From Paenibacillus antri (lineage in GTDB: Bacteria > Bacillota > Bacilli > Paenibacillales > YIM-B00363): a DNA stretch of 64,000 bases. How positions within the stretch are numbered: position 1 is the first letter of the stretch; every line of letters begins with the position of its first letter. Below, piece by piece: positions 37,186 through 44,876 of this stretch. The translations under genes and the position numbers were made by a program. Below the pieces are notes generated by a model, which saw only the letters and a list, made by a program, of their open reading frames with translations, was not told the origin of the DNA and searched no databases. The stretch spans positions 62,001-126,000 of the forward strand of contig NZ_VCIW01000018.1 of assembly GCF_005765165.1 (NCBI RefSeq), read 5' to 3'.

Positions 37186-37911
37186 ATGACCGAACAAGAC
37201 ATGCATCTTACGGAACATCTCGCGGAGCTGCGCAAGCGCCTCATCGTCACGCTGTGCACCTTCCTGGTCGCTCTATGCGGCGCATTCGTATACGTGGAAC
37301 GCATCTACCTCTGGCTGACCCGAGACTTGGACGGCAAACTCCAAGTGCTCAGTCCGTCGGATCCGCTGTGGGTGTACTTTATGATCGCCGGGGTGTTCGC
37401 CATCGCGGTGACGATCCCGGTCGCCGGCTTTCAAGTATGGCGGTTCATCGCGCCGGGCCTTCGGCCCGCGGAGCGCCGCACGTCACTGGCGTACATCCCG
37501 GCGCTCGCCGTCCTGTTCCTGATCGGCCTCGCCTTCGGCTACCTCGTCATCTACCCGATGGTGCTCTCGTTCCTCGGCGGCCTGTCCGGCAACTTCGTCA
37601 CGTCGTATACCGCGGACAAGTACTTTCGTTTCATGATCAATATGACGGTGCCGTTCGGCGTGTTGTTCGAGATGCCGGTCATCGTCATGTTTCTGACGTC
37701 GCTCGGCATCCTGAATCCGGTGCGGCTCGCGAAGATGCGCCGGGTCGCGTACTTGGTGCTCACGATCGTCGCGGTCACCATCACGCCGCCCGACCTCGTG
37801 TCCGACATCCTCGTCATTATCCCGCTGTTTTTGCTGTACGAAATCAGCGTCGGCTTGTCCCGCTTCGTCTATCGGAAGCGGCTGGCCAAGCTGGAAGCCG
37901 TCGCCGATTGA
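37186..37911 (+). CDS. tatC: Twin-arginine translocase subunit TatC
   Basis: Receptor for twin-arginine signal peptides, 241 residues and six membrane helices. The N-terminal HLTEHLAELRKRLI and the FxxE-type segment VLFEMPVIVMFLTSLGI are family hallmarks. It lies 20 bases after tatA. Together the pair forms a minimal two-component Gram-positive Tat system. Confidence 0.96.
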   Translation: MTEQDMHLTEHLAELRKRLIVTLCTFLVALCGAFVYVERIYLWLTRDLDGKLQVLSPSDPLWVYFMIAGVFAIAVTIPVAGFQVWRFIAPGLRPAERRTSLAYIPALAVLFLIGLAFGYLVIYPMVLSFLGGLSGNFVTSYTADKYFRFMINMTVPFGVLFEMPVIVMFLTSLGILNPVRLAKMRRVAYLVLTIVAVTITPPDLVSDILVIIPLFLLYEISVGLSRFVYRKRLAKLEAVAD

Positions 37912-37993
37912 AGCGAGCGGCTCGCGTGTCGCCCCTTCTCCGCTCGCGCGGCGGGAGGGGCGTATTTTTGCTATGGAGGAGGCTGGACCGCAT

Positions 37994-39265
37994 ATGAGCC
38001 GCGTCGTAGGCGTCATCGTCGAATACAATCCGCTGCACAACGGACATGCCTATCATCTGGCGGCGTCCAAGGAAGCCGCCGGAGCCAGCGCGGTCGTCGC
38101 CGTCATGAGCGGCCACTGGCTGCAGCGCGGCGAACCCGCGCTGATGAACAAGTGGGCGCGCGCGGAAGCCGCGCTGCTCGCCGGCGTCGACCTCGTGCTC
38201 GAGCTGCCGGTCGCCTACAGCGCGCAGCCCGCCGAATGGTTCGCGTACGGCGCCGTCTCTTGCCTCGCGCGGACCGGGGTCGTCGACGCGTTCTGCTTCG
38301 GCAGCGAGAGCGGCGACGTCGACGCGCTCCGCTCGCTCGCGGAGCGGCTCGCGGCCGAGCCCGAGTCGTTCGCCGGCCTCTTGCAGGCCGAGCTTAAGAG
38401 CGGCGCCCCCTACCCTGCCGCCTACGCCGCGGCGGCCGCCGCGCTGACGGGCTCGCTTGACGCCGCGCGGGCGCTGGCCGAGCCGAACAACTCGCTCGGC
38501 TTCCACTACCTGCTCGCGCGGGAGCGGCTCGGCGCCGACTTAGAGCCGCTGACGATCCGTCGCGTGAAAGCCGGCTACCATGACGCCGGCTTCGCGGACG
38601 CCTCCATCGCGAGCGCTACGGCGATTCGGAAGCGCTTGCTGGACGCGGACGGCGACCGGGCCGCGGCGCTGGCCGCGATCGAGCCGTACGCGCCGGCGGC
38701 GACGCTGCGGATCCTGTCGCGCGAATGGGACGCGGGACGCGCGCCGATGCATTGGGAGCGGTACCGGACGCCGCTGTTCCATCGGCTGCTGACGATGCCC
38801 GAGGAGCGGCTCGCGGCCGTGCGCGAAATCGTCGAAGGGCTCGAGGGCCGCATCAAAAAGACGCTTCCGACCCTAGGGCCGGAAGCGTCCGTGGAAGCGC
38901 TGCTCGATGCGCTGAAGACGAAGCGGTATACGCGAACGAAGCTGCAGCGGATGCTCGCCGCCGTCTACCTCGAGCACGCGAAGGACGCGACGTCCGGCGC
39001 GGCGCTTCGGGGCGGCGCGCCGTACTTGCGCGTCCTCGGCTTCACCGAAGCGGGCCGGGCGCTGCTCTCGCGGATGAAGCGCGAAGCCGGAGCGCCGGTC
39101 GTCACGAACGTCGGCGCCGCGGAGCCGCATCCGCTGCTCGCGCTCGACGCGGCGGCGACGGCGGCGTACGCGCTCGGCTACGAGACGTCGGGGCCGGACG
39201 ACTGGTTCGCCGACTACTACAAGCCGCCGATCCGCGTCGGCTTCTCGGGCAGCGACGCCAAGTAG
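37994..39265 (+). CDS. tmcAL: tRNA(Met) cytidine acetate ligase TmcAL (YlbM)
   Basis: Nucleotidyltransferase-fold enzyme that makes N4-acetylcytidine at the wobble base of elongator tRNA-Met from acetate and ATP. The 423-residue protein starts MSRVVGVIVEYNPLHNGHAYHL with the HxGH-type motif (HNGH) and has VMSGHWLQRGEPALMNKWARAE. The ATG at 37994 follows GGAGGAGG; an in-frame ATG seven codons earlier overlaps that site. Its 3' end overlaps the 3' end of ylbL by 49 bases on the other strand. Confidence 0.93.
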   Translation: MSRVVGVIVEYNPLHNGHAYHLAASKEAAGASAVVAVMSGHWLQRGEPALMNKWARAEAALLAGVDLVLELPVAYSAQPAEWFAYGAVSCLARTGVVDAFCFGSESGDVDALRSLAERLAAEPESFAGLLQAELKSGAPYPAAYAAAAAALTGSLDAARALAEPNNSLGFHYLLARERLGADLEPLTIRRVKAGYHDAGFADASIASATAIRKRLLDADGDRAAALAAIEPYAPAATLRILSREWDAGRAPMHWERYRTPLFHRLLTMPEERLAAVREIVEGLEGRIKKTLPTLGPEASVEALLDALKTKRYTRTKLQRMLAAVYLEHAKDATSGAALRGGAPYLRVLGFTEAGRALLSRMKREAGAPVVTNVGAAEPHPLLALDAAATAAYALGYETSGPDDWFADYYKPPIRVGFSGSDAK

Positions 39266-40284
39266 TCGAGCGCCTCCTGCAAGTTCGCCACCGTCACGAC
39301 GTCCATCTCGGTGCCGATCGCCGCCGCCTTCGCCAGCGCCGCCTCGGCGTTGCCCGGCGGCACGAAGAACAGTTCCGCGCCGCTCCGATGGGCGCCGACC
39401 ACCTTGTGGACGACGCCGCCGATCGTCCCGACGCTCCCGTCCGGGGATATCTCCCCCGTCCCCGCGACTCGGTACCCGCGCGTCAAGTCTCCCTCCGTGA
39501 ATCGGTCGTACATCTCCAACGCGAACATCAGCCCCGCCGACGGTCCGCCGATCGATCCCGCTCGGATTTCGACCCGGTACGCGGGATCTTCGCTTTCGAT
39601 CGTGAGCAGCGCGCCGTACGTAATGCCCATGCCGGGCCTCGGCGGGTCCGAATTCGGCAGCGCCCGAAGCGTCAATCGCGCCGTCTCCTCCGCGCCTCCG
39701 CGGCGGAACGTCACTTCCGCTTCCTCGCCGACCGCCTTGCCCTCCATCGCCGCTCGGACGTCCTCGTCTCGCTCGACCGGCTTCCCGTCGATCGCGAGCA
39801 GCCGGTCGCCCGGTCGAAGCACGCCGTCGGCCGCGAAGCCGTCCAGCACCGAGAAGACGACGATGTTCTCCGTCCGCGCCTCGTACGGAATGCCGAGCGT
39901 CCGGTAGACGGCCTCCAGCGCGTCGCTGTGCGACGAGCGCATCTGCAGCTGCTGCCGCTGGACGTAATCGGTGCGGCTCGCCCCCCGCGTAATCGTCTCT
40001 TTCTCGTAAATTTCCGCATGCGGATCGTACGTCGCGGCGACGTATTTGAAGACGTTCGCGTACGTCCACCGCACCGTCGTCATGAGGAACGCCCCTTCCG
40101 ACGGTACGGCGTCCCGATCGGCGGCGGCCTTCGTCTCGACCATCGGCCTCGTCTCCGCGGCCGGACCGGGTTCGTATACGATATAAGGAACCGGGATCAA
40201 AAACCAAATCGCGATCGTGCCCATCAAACCGGCGAACCCCGGCCAAGCGACGCTCAACCAGGAATGCCAACGGCGTCTTCTCAA
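39217..40284 (-). CDS. ylbL: PDZ/Lon-type membrane protease YlbL (SepM-like)
   Basis: Membrane-anchored serine protease with a PDZ domain. About 355 residues: an N-terminal membrane helix (FAGLMGTIAIWFLIPVPYIVY), a PDZ domain (about 140-225, DGVLRPGDRLLAIDGKPVERDEDV) and a Lon-like catalytic domain with serine in GSIGGPSAGLMFAL and lysine in IGGVVHKVVGA. The start is TTG at 40284, preceded by GGAGAGGAGG; the open frame further upstream overlaps the ylbJ start region and has no family similarity. Confidence 0.92.
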   Translation of the reverse strand: MRRRRWHSWLSVAWPGFAGLMGTIAIWFLIPVPYIVYEPGPAAETRPMVETKAAADRDAVPSEGAFLMTTVRWTYANVFKYVAATYDPHAEIYEKETITRGASRTDYVQRQQLQMRSSHSDALEAVYRTLGIPYEARTENIVVFSVLDGFAADGVLRPGDRLLAIDGKPVERDEDVRAAMEGKAVGEEAEVTFRRGGAEETARLTLRALPNSDPPRPGMGITYGALLTIESEDPAYRVEIRAGSIGGPSAGLMFALEMYDRFTEGDLTRGYRVAGTGEISPDGSVGTIGGVVHKVVGAHRSGAELFFVPPGNAEAALAKAAAIGTEMDVVTVANLQEALDYLASLPEKPTRIGGL

Positions 40285-40380
40285 TCGGACCGCCTCCTCT
40301 CCGCGCGCGGGGCTTGGTCTTTTTTGCGCGATCGGCGCGTAAACTTGTACCAACTCTATGTATGGTCCGGGGGTCTCCGC

Positions 40381-41661
40381 ATGAATCGAAACCAAGCCGC
40401 CGGCAGCCGCGCGCAAACCGGGCTGCTGGCGATCGCAGCCGTCACGTTGGTCTCCCTCATCGTCGCGTACCCCGGGCAAGCGTTCAACGCTTCGCTCTCC
40501 GGGCTGAAGGTGTGGTGGGATTTCGTCTTCCCGGCGCTGCTCCCCTTCTTTATTCTATCCGAGCTGCTTCTCGGCTTCGGCGTCGTGCACGCCCTCGGCG
40601 CCCTGATGGCTCCCGCGATGCGGCTGCTGTTCCGCTTGCCCGGCGCCGGCGGCTGGGCGTTCGCGATGAGCTTCGCCGCCGGCTTCCCGAGCGGCGCCAA
40701 GGCGGCCGCCGACTTGCGAAGGGACGGCGTCGTTAGCCGCGCGGAAGGCGACCGCCTGCTCGCCTTATCCCATCTGTGCAGCCCGATCTTCCTCACGAGC
40801 GTCGTCGCCGCCGGCTTTCTCGGCCGCCCCGAGCTCGGGCTGCCGCTCGTCGCGATCCATCTGCTGTCGGCGCTCGTCGTCGGCGCGGGGATCGGCCGGA
40901 TCCGGTTCGACGGCTCGATCGAGCCGGAGCCGGCGCCGGCTCCGATCTCGAGCCTCGGCGCCGCGCCTCGAAGCGGACCGCGGACTCTCGCCTCCGTCAT
41001 GGCGGACGCCCATCGGAAGGACGGCCGCCCTCTCGGGCGGCTGCTCGGCGACGCGGTCGCTTCCGCCGTGCAGTCGCTGCTCGTTCTCGGCGGACTCATG
41101 ATCGTCTTCTCCGTCTTGCTGCAGCTCTTGTCGCTCATCGGCATCGGCGAAGCGCTCGATTGGCTGTGGATGGCGCTGCTGCAGCGGGAAGCGCCGTCCG
41201 CGTTGGCCGACGGCGCGCTCGCCGCCGCGTTCGAGGTGCATCTCGGCGCGTACGCGATCGCGAACGGCGGCCCGCCGAGCGCCTGGACGGCCGCTCTGCT
41301 CAGCGCCGTGATCGGCTGGGGCGGACTGTCCGTCCACGCGCAGGTGAAGAGCTTGATCGGCGGCACCGATCTCCGGTACGCGCCGTTCCTGCTCGCTCGG
41401 CTCGCGCATGCGGCCGTCGCCGGCCTGCTCGCCTTCGCGCTCTGGAACCCGCTGTTGCGTTGGTTCGGCGTCGCGGCGGAAGCGTTCGCCGCGCGCCCGG
41501 GCGGCGCTCCGGCGAGCGCGGAGCCGATCGCCGCCTTCGGCGGCGCCCTGCCGTACTACGCCGCTTCCGCCCAAGCGCTCGGCGTCTTCCTGCTCGCCGC
41601 ACTCGCCTTGTCGGCCGCGATCCGCCTGTTCCGGCGGATCCGCGGCTCCGCTGTCCGGTAG
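40381..41661 (+). CDS. ylbJ: Sporulation integral membrane protein YlbJ
   Basis: Polytopic membrane protein of 426 residues required for spore cortex formation in B. subtilis. About eight hydrophobic segments, with Gate-domain-like motifs SFAAGFPSGAKAAADLRRDG and SHLCSPIFLTSVVAAGF. GGGGGTC precedes the ATG. It is divergent from ylbL and convergent with coaD (24-base gap). No clear sporulation promoter was recognised upstream. Confidence 0.92.
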   Translation: MNRNQAAGSRAQTGLLAIAAVTLVSLIVAYPGQAFNASLSGLKVWWDFVFPALLPFFILSELLLGFGVVHALGALMAPAMRLLFRLPGAGGWAFAMSFAAGFPSGAKAAADLRRDGVVSRAEGDRLLALSHLCSPIFLTSVVAAGFLGRPELGLPLVAIHLLSALVVGAGIGRIRFDGSIEPEPAPAPISSLGAAPRSGPRTLASVMADAHRKDGRPLGRLLGDAVASAVQSLLVLGGLMIVFSVLLQLLSLIGIGEALDWLWMALLQREAPSALADGALAAAFEVHLGAYAIANGGPPSAWTAALLSAVIGWGGLSVHAQVKSLIGGTDLRYAPFLLARLAHAAVAGLLAFALWNPLLRWFGVAAEAFAARPGGAPASAEPIAAFGGALPYYAASAQALGVFLLAALALSAAIRLFRRIRGSAVR

Positions 41662-41685
41662 CTCCTCCGCCGATGCGCTGCGGCT

Positions 41686-42198
41686 TCAGTCGTATTTCGC
41701 CCGCAGCGCCTTCTCGATGCTCGGCGGCACCAAATCGGCCACAGGGCCCCGGAACATGGCGATTTCCTTCACGATGCTCGAGCTGAGGAACGAATATTCC
41801 GGGCTCGTCATCATGAAGAACGTCTCCACGTCGGGGCTCAGCTTATGGTTCGCCGAGGCCAGCTGCAGCTCGTATTCGAAATCCGATACCGCTCTAAGCC
41901 CGCGTACGATCACGTGCGCGTCTTTTTGCTTCATGTAATTGATCAGCAAATCCCGGAACCCGTCGATTTCCACGTTCGGCAGATCGGCCGTCACGTCCCG
42001 CAGCAGCCCCATTCGCTCGTCCAACGAGAAGAGCGGCTTCTTCGACGTATTGTTCAGCACCGCGACGATCAATCGATCGAACTGCTTCGCCGCCCTCCGG
42101 ATAATATCCATATGTCCGTTCGTGACCGGATCGAAGCTCCCGGGATACACCGCCACCTTCAGGGGCGCTTGTCCTGCTCCTGCCGACGCATCGTTCAT
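41686..42198 (-). CDS. coaD: Pantetheine-phosphate adenylyltransferase
   Basis: Penultimate step of coenzyme A synthesis. The 170-residue protein has [18 protein letters not shown] with the T/HxGH nucleotidyl-transfer motif, [13 protein letters not shown], and the C-terminal SSSIVKEIA. Roughly 12 extra residues precede the usual N-terminus. It overlaps rsmD by ATGA. Confidence 0.97.
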   Translation of the reverse strand: MNDASAGAGQAPLKVAVYPGSFDPVTNGHMDIIRRAAKQFDRLIVAVLNNTSKKPLFSLDERMGLLRDVTADLPNVEIDGFRDLLINYMKQKDAHVIVRGLRAVSDFEYELQLASANHKLSPDVETFFMMTSPEYSFLSSSIVKEIAMFRGPVADLVPPSIEKALRAKYD

Positions 42199-42761
42199 GA
42201 CTCCATCTCCTTCTGAAAGCTGTAGATGCTAACCGCCGTATCGCCGTAATCGGCGCGACGCCGCAGCGCGAAACCGCCGAACGCTTCGGGGTACGCATGG
42301 GACGCCTCATGCTCCGCCACCGCCGTCGCCCCGTCGCGCAGCATGCCGTGCTCTTCCATATATAATAAGTAATCCGGTACGTCTTTCATGCGATACGGCG
42401 GATCCAAAAACACAAGGTCGAACGTCCGCCCCCGCTTCGCGAGCGCCTTCAGCGCCAGCATCGCCTCGTTGCGATAAATTTCCGCCGCCCCTTCCACCTT
42501 CGCCGCTTTCGCGTTGTCCCGCACCGTTTCGACCGCCTTCCGGTCGCTGTCGACGAATACGGCGCGCTCTATGCCGCGGCTGAGCGCCTCGATGCCGAGT
42601 CCGCCCGAACCCGCGAACAAGTCGAGCGCCTCGCCCCCGTCGAAATACGGCCCGATCATGCTGAACAGCGCTTCCTTTACCTTATCCGTCGTCGGCCGCG
42701 TACCGGTGCCCGGCACCGCCTTCAGCGGCCGCCCCTTCGCGCTTCCCGAGATGACTCTCAC
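42195..42761 (-). CDS. rsmD: 16S rRNA (guanine966-N2)-methyltransferase
   Basis: SAM-dependent methyltransferase of 16S G966. About 188 residues, starting [18 protein letters not shown], with SAM motif [19 protein letters not shown] and catalytic [11 protein letters not shown]. The GTG at 42761 is chosen because it gives the exact family start and has GATGGGGG upstream; an ATG five codons earlier lacks a ribosome site. Confidence 0.95.
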   Translation of the reverse strand: MRVISGSAKGRPLKAVPGTGTRPTTDKVKEALFSMIGPYFDGGEALDLFAGSGGLGIEALSRGIERAVFVDSDRKAVETVRDNAKAAKVEGAAEIYRNEAMLALKALAKRGRTFDLVFLDPPYRMKDVPDYLLYMEEHGMLRDGATAVAEHEASHAYPEAFGGFALRRRADYGDTAVSIYSFQKEMES

Positions 42762-42832
42762 GCTTCGTACCCCCATCGCGCGTATTCGTTTTCTGAATGT
42801 ATCGAAAATATGGTAACACACCTTGCGGCCAT

Positions 42833-42862
42833 TTGAAAAAAGTACCGCGACCGATGTATAAA
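42833..42862 (+). promoter_or_regulatory. Promoter of the structured RNA
   Basis: TTGAAA (42833-42838), 18-base spacer, TATAAA (42857-42862). Transcription would start near 42869, at the 5' strand of the first helix of the RNA. Confidence 0.65.
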
Positions 42863-42867
42863 ACTTC

Positions 42868-43040
42868 CCGGACTGGCAATGCTAGAGCTAACGACATCTT
42901 GTATGTCGTAGACAACCGCGGAGAAGACTTACGTTTCCCCATAAGCTCTTCGTCCGGTTTCTCCTCTCCCATGAAAGGAGTCTGCGAAAGCAGGCTCCGG
43001 CGTAAAACTCGCGTATAGCCTTGTGCTATGCGCTTTTTTT
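42868..43040 (+). ncRNA. Candidate structured regulatory RNA ending in a terminator
   Basis: About 170 bases with nested pairing. P1 is CCGGAC (42868) with GTCCGG (42952). P2 is AGAGCT (42884) with AGCTCT (42944). P3 is ACGACAT (42891) with ATGTCGT (42903). Next comes a 9-bp stem GGAGTCTGC/GCAGGCTCC capped by a GAAA tetraloop (42977-42998), then the terminator GCGTATAGC/GCTATGCGC plus seven T (43011-43040). The CTCCGG after the tetraloop stem could compete for the P1 5' strand, as in a switch. I do not recognise the class. The plus frame 42797-43018 is open but has no ribosome site. Confidence 0.55.
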
Positions 43041-43132
43041 GTCGTCATTCGTTTTTTCGAAAGCTGTATCCCGTTTTCGGTTATTGGGGATGTTATTCTC
43101 ATTCGATGCTTTGGGAGCGGGGGGCCTTTCTT

Positions 43133-43654
43133 ATGTTACTTACGGCGATTATGTGGGGAACGTTAATCCTGCCTTGGCTCACCCTTCTTTTCTTACCGAA
43201 AGGTGCGCTAAGGCGCTATATGCCGGTTGCTATTTTCACCGCTTTACTGATGACCATTTACGATGAAATCGCGATCGACGCCACGGACTGGATTGTAATA
43301 AAACTAAATCTTGTCCCCTGGACGACCTTCGTTCCGTTGATCTACGGCGCCTTCTTCACGAGTACGATATGGATCTTTTCGTTAACTTACGGGCGCTTCC
43401 TGGTGTACGCGATCACGAACGTCGTTTGCGATTTCATCTTTTTGTTTGTCCTGAGTCCCGTTTACGAATGGCTGGGATTTTATTCTTTTGCGGAACGCAG
43501 CCGTTTCGGAATCTATGTCGACATTGTGTTGGTGTCTTTCGTTATTTACGGCTACCAAATGTGGCAAGAGAAAATCATGAATCCCCATGACGCTCCTCCT
43601 AAGCGATCGTCTCTAGATCCCATTACGTTTGGTCTAAGGCGGAAAGCGAGATGA
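43133..43654 (+). CDS. CBO0543-type membrane protein, first copy
   Basis: Integral membrane protein of about 173 residues with five hydrophobic segments (for example LILPWLTLLFL, YMPVAIFTALLMTIY, FVPLIYGAFFTSTIWIFSL, NVVCDFIFLFVLSPV, IVLVSFVIYGY). It resembles the CBO0543 family of Firmicute membrane proteins, of unknown function. The ATG at 43133 has a GGGGGG site; an in-frame ATG at 43106 is an alternative. It lies directly downstream of the structured RNA and is less GC-rich than its neighbours, which hints at transfer. Confidence 0.7.
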   Translation: MLLTAIMWGTLILPWLTLLFLPKGALRRYMPVAIFTALLMTIYDEIAIDATDWIVIKLNLVPWTTFVPLIYGAFFTSTIWIFSLTYGRFLVYAITNVVCDFIFLFVLSPVYEWLGFYSFAERSRFGIYVDIVLVSFVIYGYQMWQEKIMNPHDAPPKRSSLDPITFGLRRKAR

Positions 43655-43682
43655 AGAACGGCCGGAATGCCGAAGCGTCTTA

Positions 43683-43714
43683 ACCAGCCCTTTTGGAAGG
43701 GACTGGTTTTTTTG
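43683..43714 (+). terminator. Terminator after the first CBO0543-type gene
   Basis: ACCAGCCCTT/AAGGGACTGGT hairpin followed by seven T. Confidence 0.88.
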
Positions 43715-43780
43715 TTGCTCTCAGGAACGCATAATTATCCTCGGGCGAGGGGAGGGCCGGCTGCTTGCAAAGGAGATATC

Positions 43781-43927
43781 ATGCGAACATTACCTGACGA
43801 CGCATTGATCGCGGCATACATTGCAGCCGTAAGTCTTGAACTGGAAGGAGATTTCATCGAGATGCTGCACCGAGAGATCGTTCGAAGAGGGCTCACAGAC
43901 AGAGTGTATAACATTCGAGATCATTGA
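43781..43927 (+). CDS. sda: Sporulation checkpoint protein Sda
   Basis: Sda inhibits KinA autophosphorylation and so blocks entry into sporulation when replication is starting or damaged. The 48-residue sequence MRTLPDDALIAAYIAAVSLE then LEGDFIEMLHREIVRRGL follows the B. subtilis helical-hairpin pattern (MRKLSDELLIESY...RDFIELIENEIKRR). AAGGAGATATC directly precedes the ATG, so the longer open frame upstream is not used. A TTATCC sequence about 45 bases upstream weakly resembles a DnaA box. It has its own terminator. Confidence 0.88.
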   Translation: MRTLPDDALIAAYIAAVSLELEGDFIEMLHREIVRRGLTDRVYNIRDH

Positions 43928-44005
43928 TTCGATGATAACGTCCGGGGAGTGACCCTTCCCGGTTTGCATTCCAATCTATAGAGCGTCGGTCCCATCCCTT
44001 CGCCT

Positions 44006-44037
44006 CCCTTGGCTCATATCGAGCCAAGGGTTATTTT
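44006..44037 (+). terminator. Terminator after sda
   Basis: CCCTTGGCTC/GAGCCAAGGG perfect 10-bp stem with ATATC loop, followed by TTATTTTT. Confidence 0.88.
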
Positions 44038-44154
44038 TGTTCGACGCCGCTCCCTGCCTTTTTTTGCCGTCGCCCCTATGTAATAATCTCCCAACGGCAA
44101 GCGCAAACTAACGTCGTGCCAAAAGCTGCGGAAGGAACGAGGGAGGTCGCACCC

Positions 44155-44655
44155 TTGCTGCTGAATCGAATCGTACTCGTCGGCGCATGGGCCGCCGCCG
44201 CCGCCCTGATGGCGTGGGCCACGCCGCGACAGCGCGTTCGCGACGCCCTCGTCGTCTTTATGTTCAAGCAGGTCATCACATGGCCGCTCGGATTGCTCGT
44301 CGTCCAATACGGCTTTCTCGCTTATCCCGTTCGGGAGTTTCCGCAAGCGACGTTCGCGAGCTTCTCCTTCGAGTATTTCATCTACCCGGCGACTTGCGTC
44401 GCTTTCACGCTGCGCTTCCCGGAACGGCGCGGCGTCTGGGCGAAGCTCGGGTGGTACGCCTTCTTCCCGACTTGGATGACGGCGCTGGAGTTCGCGATCG
44501 AACGGTATACGGATCTCGTCCGATACATTCATTGGTCGTGGCACTGGACATGGTTGACGCTCTTGATCACCTTCCATATGACGCGCATGTTTTATTGTTG
44601 GTTTATCGAAAAAGGCGCGGTCGCCCCCGCCGTTAAAGGAGGAACTTCGTCATGA
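44155..44655 (+). CDS. CBO0543-type membrane protein, second copy
   Basis: About 166 residues, hydrophobic segments near 5-20, 33-50, 65-80, 92-110 and 130-150, ending WHWTWLTLLITFHMTRMFYCWF, which is typical of the CBO0543 family. It starts at TTG 44155 with GGGAGG 9 bases upstream; a GTG at 44116 is possible but unsupported. GC content is like the genome, unlike the first copy. It is coupled to the tiny acidic protein by an ATGA overlap. Confidence 0.75.
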   Translation: MLLNRIVLVGAWAAAAALMAWATPRQRVRDALVVFMFKQVITWPLGLLVVQYGFLAYPVREFPQATFASFSFEYFIYPATCVAFTLRFPERRGVWAKLGWYAFFPTWMTALEFAIERYTDLVRYIHWSWHWTWLTLLITFHMTRMFYCWFIEKGAVAPAVKGGTSS

Positions 44656-44780
44656 CGGATAAGGAACAGGATTTGTCCGCGGAACCGGCCGAGCCGGTCG
44701 AAGCCGCGGAAGCGGCGCTCGAGGAAGTCGTCGAAGAAGAGCCCGGCGAGCTTCACATCGAATGGGCGGGGTTCATTTAG
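44652..44780 (+). CDS. Tiny acidic protein coupled to the membrane protein
   Basis: 42 residues, beginning MTDKEQDLSAEPAEPVEAAE and ending GELHIEWAGFI, with about 16 Asp/Glu and a single Lys. The start overlaps the membrane protein stop as ATGA, and AAAGGAGGAA lies just upstream, so it is probably translated. It matches nothing I recognise. A strong terminator follows at once. Confidence 0.65.
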   Translation: MTDKEQDLSAEPAEPVEAAEAALEEVVEEEPGELHIEWAGFI

Positions 44781-44784
44781 AGCG

Positions 44785-44824
44785 AAAACGAAGCCGCTCG
44801 GCGTCCGAGCGGCTTCGTTTTCTT
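44785..44824. terminator. Bidirectional terminator between the acidic protein and ABC-F
   Basis: ACGAAGCCGCTCGG/CCGAGCGGCTTCGT, 14 perfect pairs with a 3-base loop, with T runs on both strands. It serves both convergent genes. Confidence 0.9.
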
Positions 44825-44876
44825 CTGCAGGATAAGGGGGGTGGGCTCGCTTGCGAACCCGGCGTTGGGGGACGTC

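Noticed and set aside
38725-40380. Long open extension upstream of the ylbJ ATG
   Set aside because: It runs through tmcAL and ylbL and has shadow composition. ylbJ has a normal start and ribosome site at 40381.
42841-42850. AGTACCGCGA, recalling the T-box antiterminator element
   Set aside because: The rest of the T-box bulge (GGGTGG) and a specifier stem are missing, and it lies upstream of the predicted transcript start.
42682-42972. 96-codon minus-strand frame upstream of rsmD
   Set aside because: No ribosome site, and it overlaps rsmD in another frame.
42797-43018. 73-codon plus-strand frame over the structured RNA
   Set aside because: No ribosome site; its stop lies inside the terminator stem, and the helices explain the sequence better. 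Kept as the main alternative to the RNA.
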